This document shows positions 62,127-64,000 of a stretch of 64,000 nucleotides of DNA, one piece after another. Below the pieces are notes generated by a model that saw nothing but the letters and a program-made list of their open reading frames with translations, did not search any database and had not been told where the DNA came from. This DNA comes from Unio delphinus (taxonomy: Eukaryota > Mollusca > Bivalvia > Unionida > Unionidae). The position numbers and the translations under genes are program-made. The stretch covers positions 13,613,001 through 13,677,000 of the forward strand of contig JAQISU010000081.1 of assembly GCA_029339505.1 (NCBI GenBank), given 5' to 3'. Positions within the stretch are counted from its first letter, which is position 1; each line of letters opens with the position of its first letter.

Positions 62127-62999
62127 GACGTTGACAGTATTGTAGTTGTCGATGCCAAAGATCACGCAGTTGGTGACTTAAGCGCTCGAGATAGAGTCGA
62201 TGTTGGTCAAGTTTGTCAAAACTCTATTTCGAGCAGACCTGGCGTATATGCAAAAGCTTACCTTGGCAAAAGTCACCAACACGTGGAGAGTGGCCACGAA
62301 CTCTTGTCAGCGAACTTCCCAGACACGTTTTTATTGCGTTTCAGTTGGCGGAATGACGTGTCGATCAAACCGGAAACAAACACACCTTTGTGAACATCCG
62401 GTTGTCACGGATTCACGTCAGAATCAACAATCGAACAATATCGTGGGCGCGAACTCAAATGTAATGTCGTCATCGCTATTTGAAATTACACATGTGCGAA
62501 CATGATGAAAATTAGCAGGACGTCGATACAGGAACGCAGATATCGTTGAAAGAATTCGCGTAGTATGTATGTGTACATCTCATACGAAATGATCAGAATA
62601 AAGACATCTTAATAACTGTATTACCTTTTAATGCATTTCTAATGGGACTTGGAGATCTGGTTTCATCCTTGTCCATGGTAAAATAGCCAGAGGTTTGTAG
62701 TTTGAAGAGCAATAAAATATATTCCATTTTTAAAAACCACTTGCACCATTGCTAAAACAACTAAATAAAATAAACAATAGTCGTGCATTTCATTTTCTCC
62801 TCAATATTCATGAGTAAGACAGAAATTTGAGGGGTCTGAGAAGACATTGTTCTTTATTCGAAATGTGTACAAAACCTAATCTACCGTGCTGAGTACTGTT
62901 TTACTCAAAATTGAGTAGAGATTTTTTTCGTATTGTAGTGATTTATTTACATGTTATTGAAGGTGGTCTTAACATGTAAGATAGAGTCAATACTATCTA
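62127..62999. other. non-coding stretch
   Basis: GC-richer sequence to about 62510 with overlapping frames of about 100 codons (one is the continuation of the poly-Leu frame). No family is recognised. The rest is AT-rich. Confidence 0.4.
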
Positions 63000-63550
63000 A
63001 GTACCATATTTTAAAGGGGCCATGCTATAATGACACCATACTATATACGGAATAAACTATGTAAGGACCATACAATATAGGGAATACATTATATAAAGAA
63101 TATACTATGTAAGGACCACACCATATGGGGACAATGCTATATACGGAATATATTGCGTAAGGACCATACAATATAGAGAACAAACTCTATATGGAATATA
63201 CTATGTAAGGACCATACTATATTTGGACCATACTATATAGGGAATGTACTATGTTAGGATCATACTATATTTATACCATACTATATAGGGAATGTACTAT
63301 GTTAGGATCATACTATATTTGGACTATACTATATAGGGACCATACTATATATGGAATATACTATGCAAAGTCAATACTATGTAAAGACTATAGTACATGT
63401 ATATACGGATAGTACTATATAGGAACCATACTATACCGGGACCATATTCAATATTGATCATGCTATATAGGCACAATACCACAAAGAAACCTTATTATAT
63501 AACGGATACATAGGGACCATTCAATACAGAGACAATACTATAAAGAACAT
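63000..63550. repeat. degenerate satellite, about 16-17 bp core
   Basis: About thirty diverged copies of cores like GGACCATACTATATA and GGAATATACTATGTAA. Periods of about 32-34 bp can be seen where two cores alternate. Confidence 0.8.
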
Positions 63551-64000
63551 ATTTTTTTCGATATGAGAGTCAAACTTAACTGACCGTCATGCTGACAGTA
63601 AAACAAAAGTTATCATAAAATATCTGGTTGTTAAGAAAACAAAGGATTACAATTGTAGTGCAGTTTTAATATTCCCCAATGTTTACTTTTCAAATTAACA
63701 ACAGACTCCTTCATTATACTTCTTCATATTATAAAAACAAAAATTGCTGTCAAGCCGTACCCGCCATAATATTGGTGCTTATGAAGCAATCCATATTTAT
63801 GTGATATAAAACAAGCACAGAATATTAATGCGCTTATAACGCAGCGTTAATATTTATAAATGTGATTAGAATAATGGAAAATGTATTATTAACGATTGGG
63901 CTGATCTCGCGTGAGTCTAGTAGCACCCTCTTGCGTTGATTACTAGGAGTGGTGAAACATGTTAATTGGAGTACACGAATAAAAGTAAGACTTTGTTACT
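63551..64000. other. non-coding end of window
   Basis: AT-rich, nothing recognised. Confidence 0.4.

Noticed and set aside
61998..62505. poly-Leu protein of 131 codons and an overlapping 101-codon frame
   Set aside because: The first is an ATT microsatellite read in frame into non-coding sequence; the second overlaps it in another frame. Neither has a recognised domain.

Overview
The window looks like a piece of an invertebrate animal nuclear genome, most likely a marine mollusc or another lophotrochozoan. The evidence is low coding density, AT-rich sequence, very long TA, GA, CATA, CTAT and AAT microsatellites, many minisatellites, three tRNA-derived SINE families, decayed non-LTR and LTR retroelements, and two animal-type inward-rectifier potassium channel genes. 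There are no bacterial operons, ribosome binding sites, rRNA genes or CRISPR arrays. The mollusc assignment is inference; the sequence itself only shows a metazoan gene and repeat landscape.

Only two genes are well supported. A Kir channel of 424 residues lies on the minus strand (1406-2680) and a shorter one of 334 residues on the plus strand (24622-25626). Each has its coding region in one uninterrupted exon. They are transcribed away from each other across about 22 kb. Both have the TIGYG filter, the extracellular cysteine pair and the Kir cytoplasmic domain. Both carry Gln at the M2 position that is Asp in Kir2.1. The first ends in a run of 19 Thr encoded by an AGT/ACT microsatellite.

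The rest is repeats. From 5.7 to 9.3 kb there are fold-back hairpins, a six-copy 53-bp minisatellite, degenerate minisatellites and a LINE reverse-transcriptase (RT) tail relic. From 17 to 34 kb there are two dispersed duplications (17.0/28.6 kb and 21.7/33.1 kb), a minus-strand relic that may come from a Polinton/Maverick-like element (18.9-20.1 kb), a microsatellite-filled inverted repeat, a 700-bp 17-bp satellite and an intact hAT-type MITE with an 8-bp target duplication. From 35 to 47 kb there are SINEs, a 37-bp minisatellite joined to a SINE, and a palindromic repeat. From 49 to 62 kb there are two copies of one APE-type LINE in opposite orientations, a second LINE family with TA inside its RT region, and a gypsy-type LTR element with gag, protease and integrase remnants but no visible RT.

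I see no multi-gene system. The most unusual items are the shared Gln in both Kir pores, the microsatellite-encoded Thr tail, the possible Maverick relic, the gypsy relic with protease next to integrase, and several places where a microsatellite or minisatellite has grown out of a recognisable transposon sequence.
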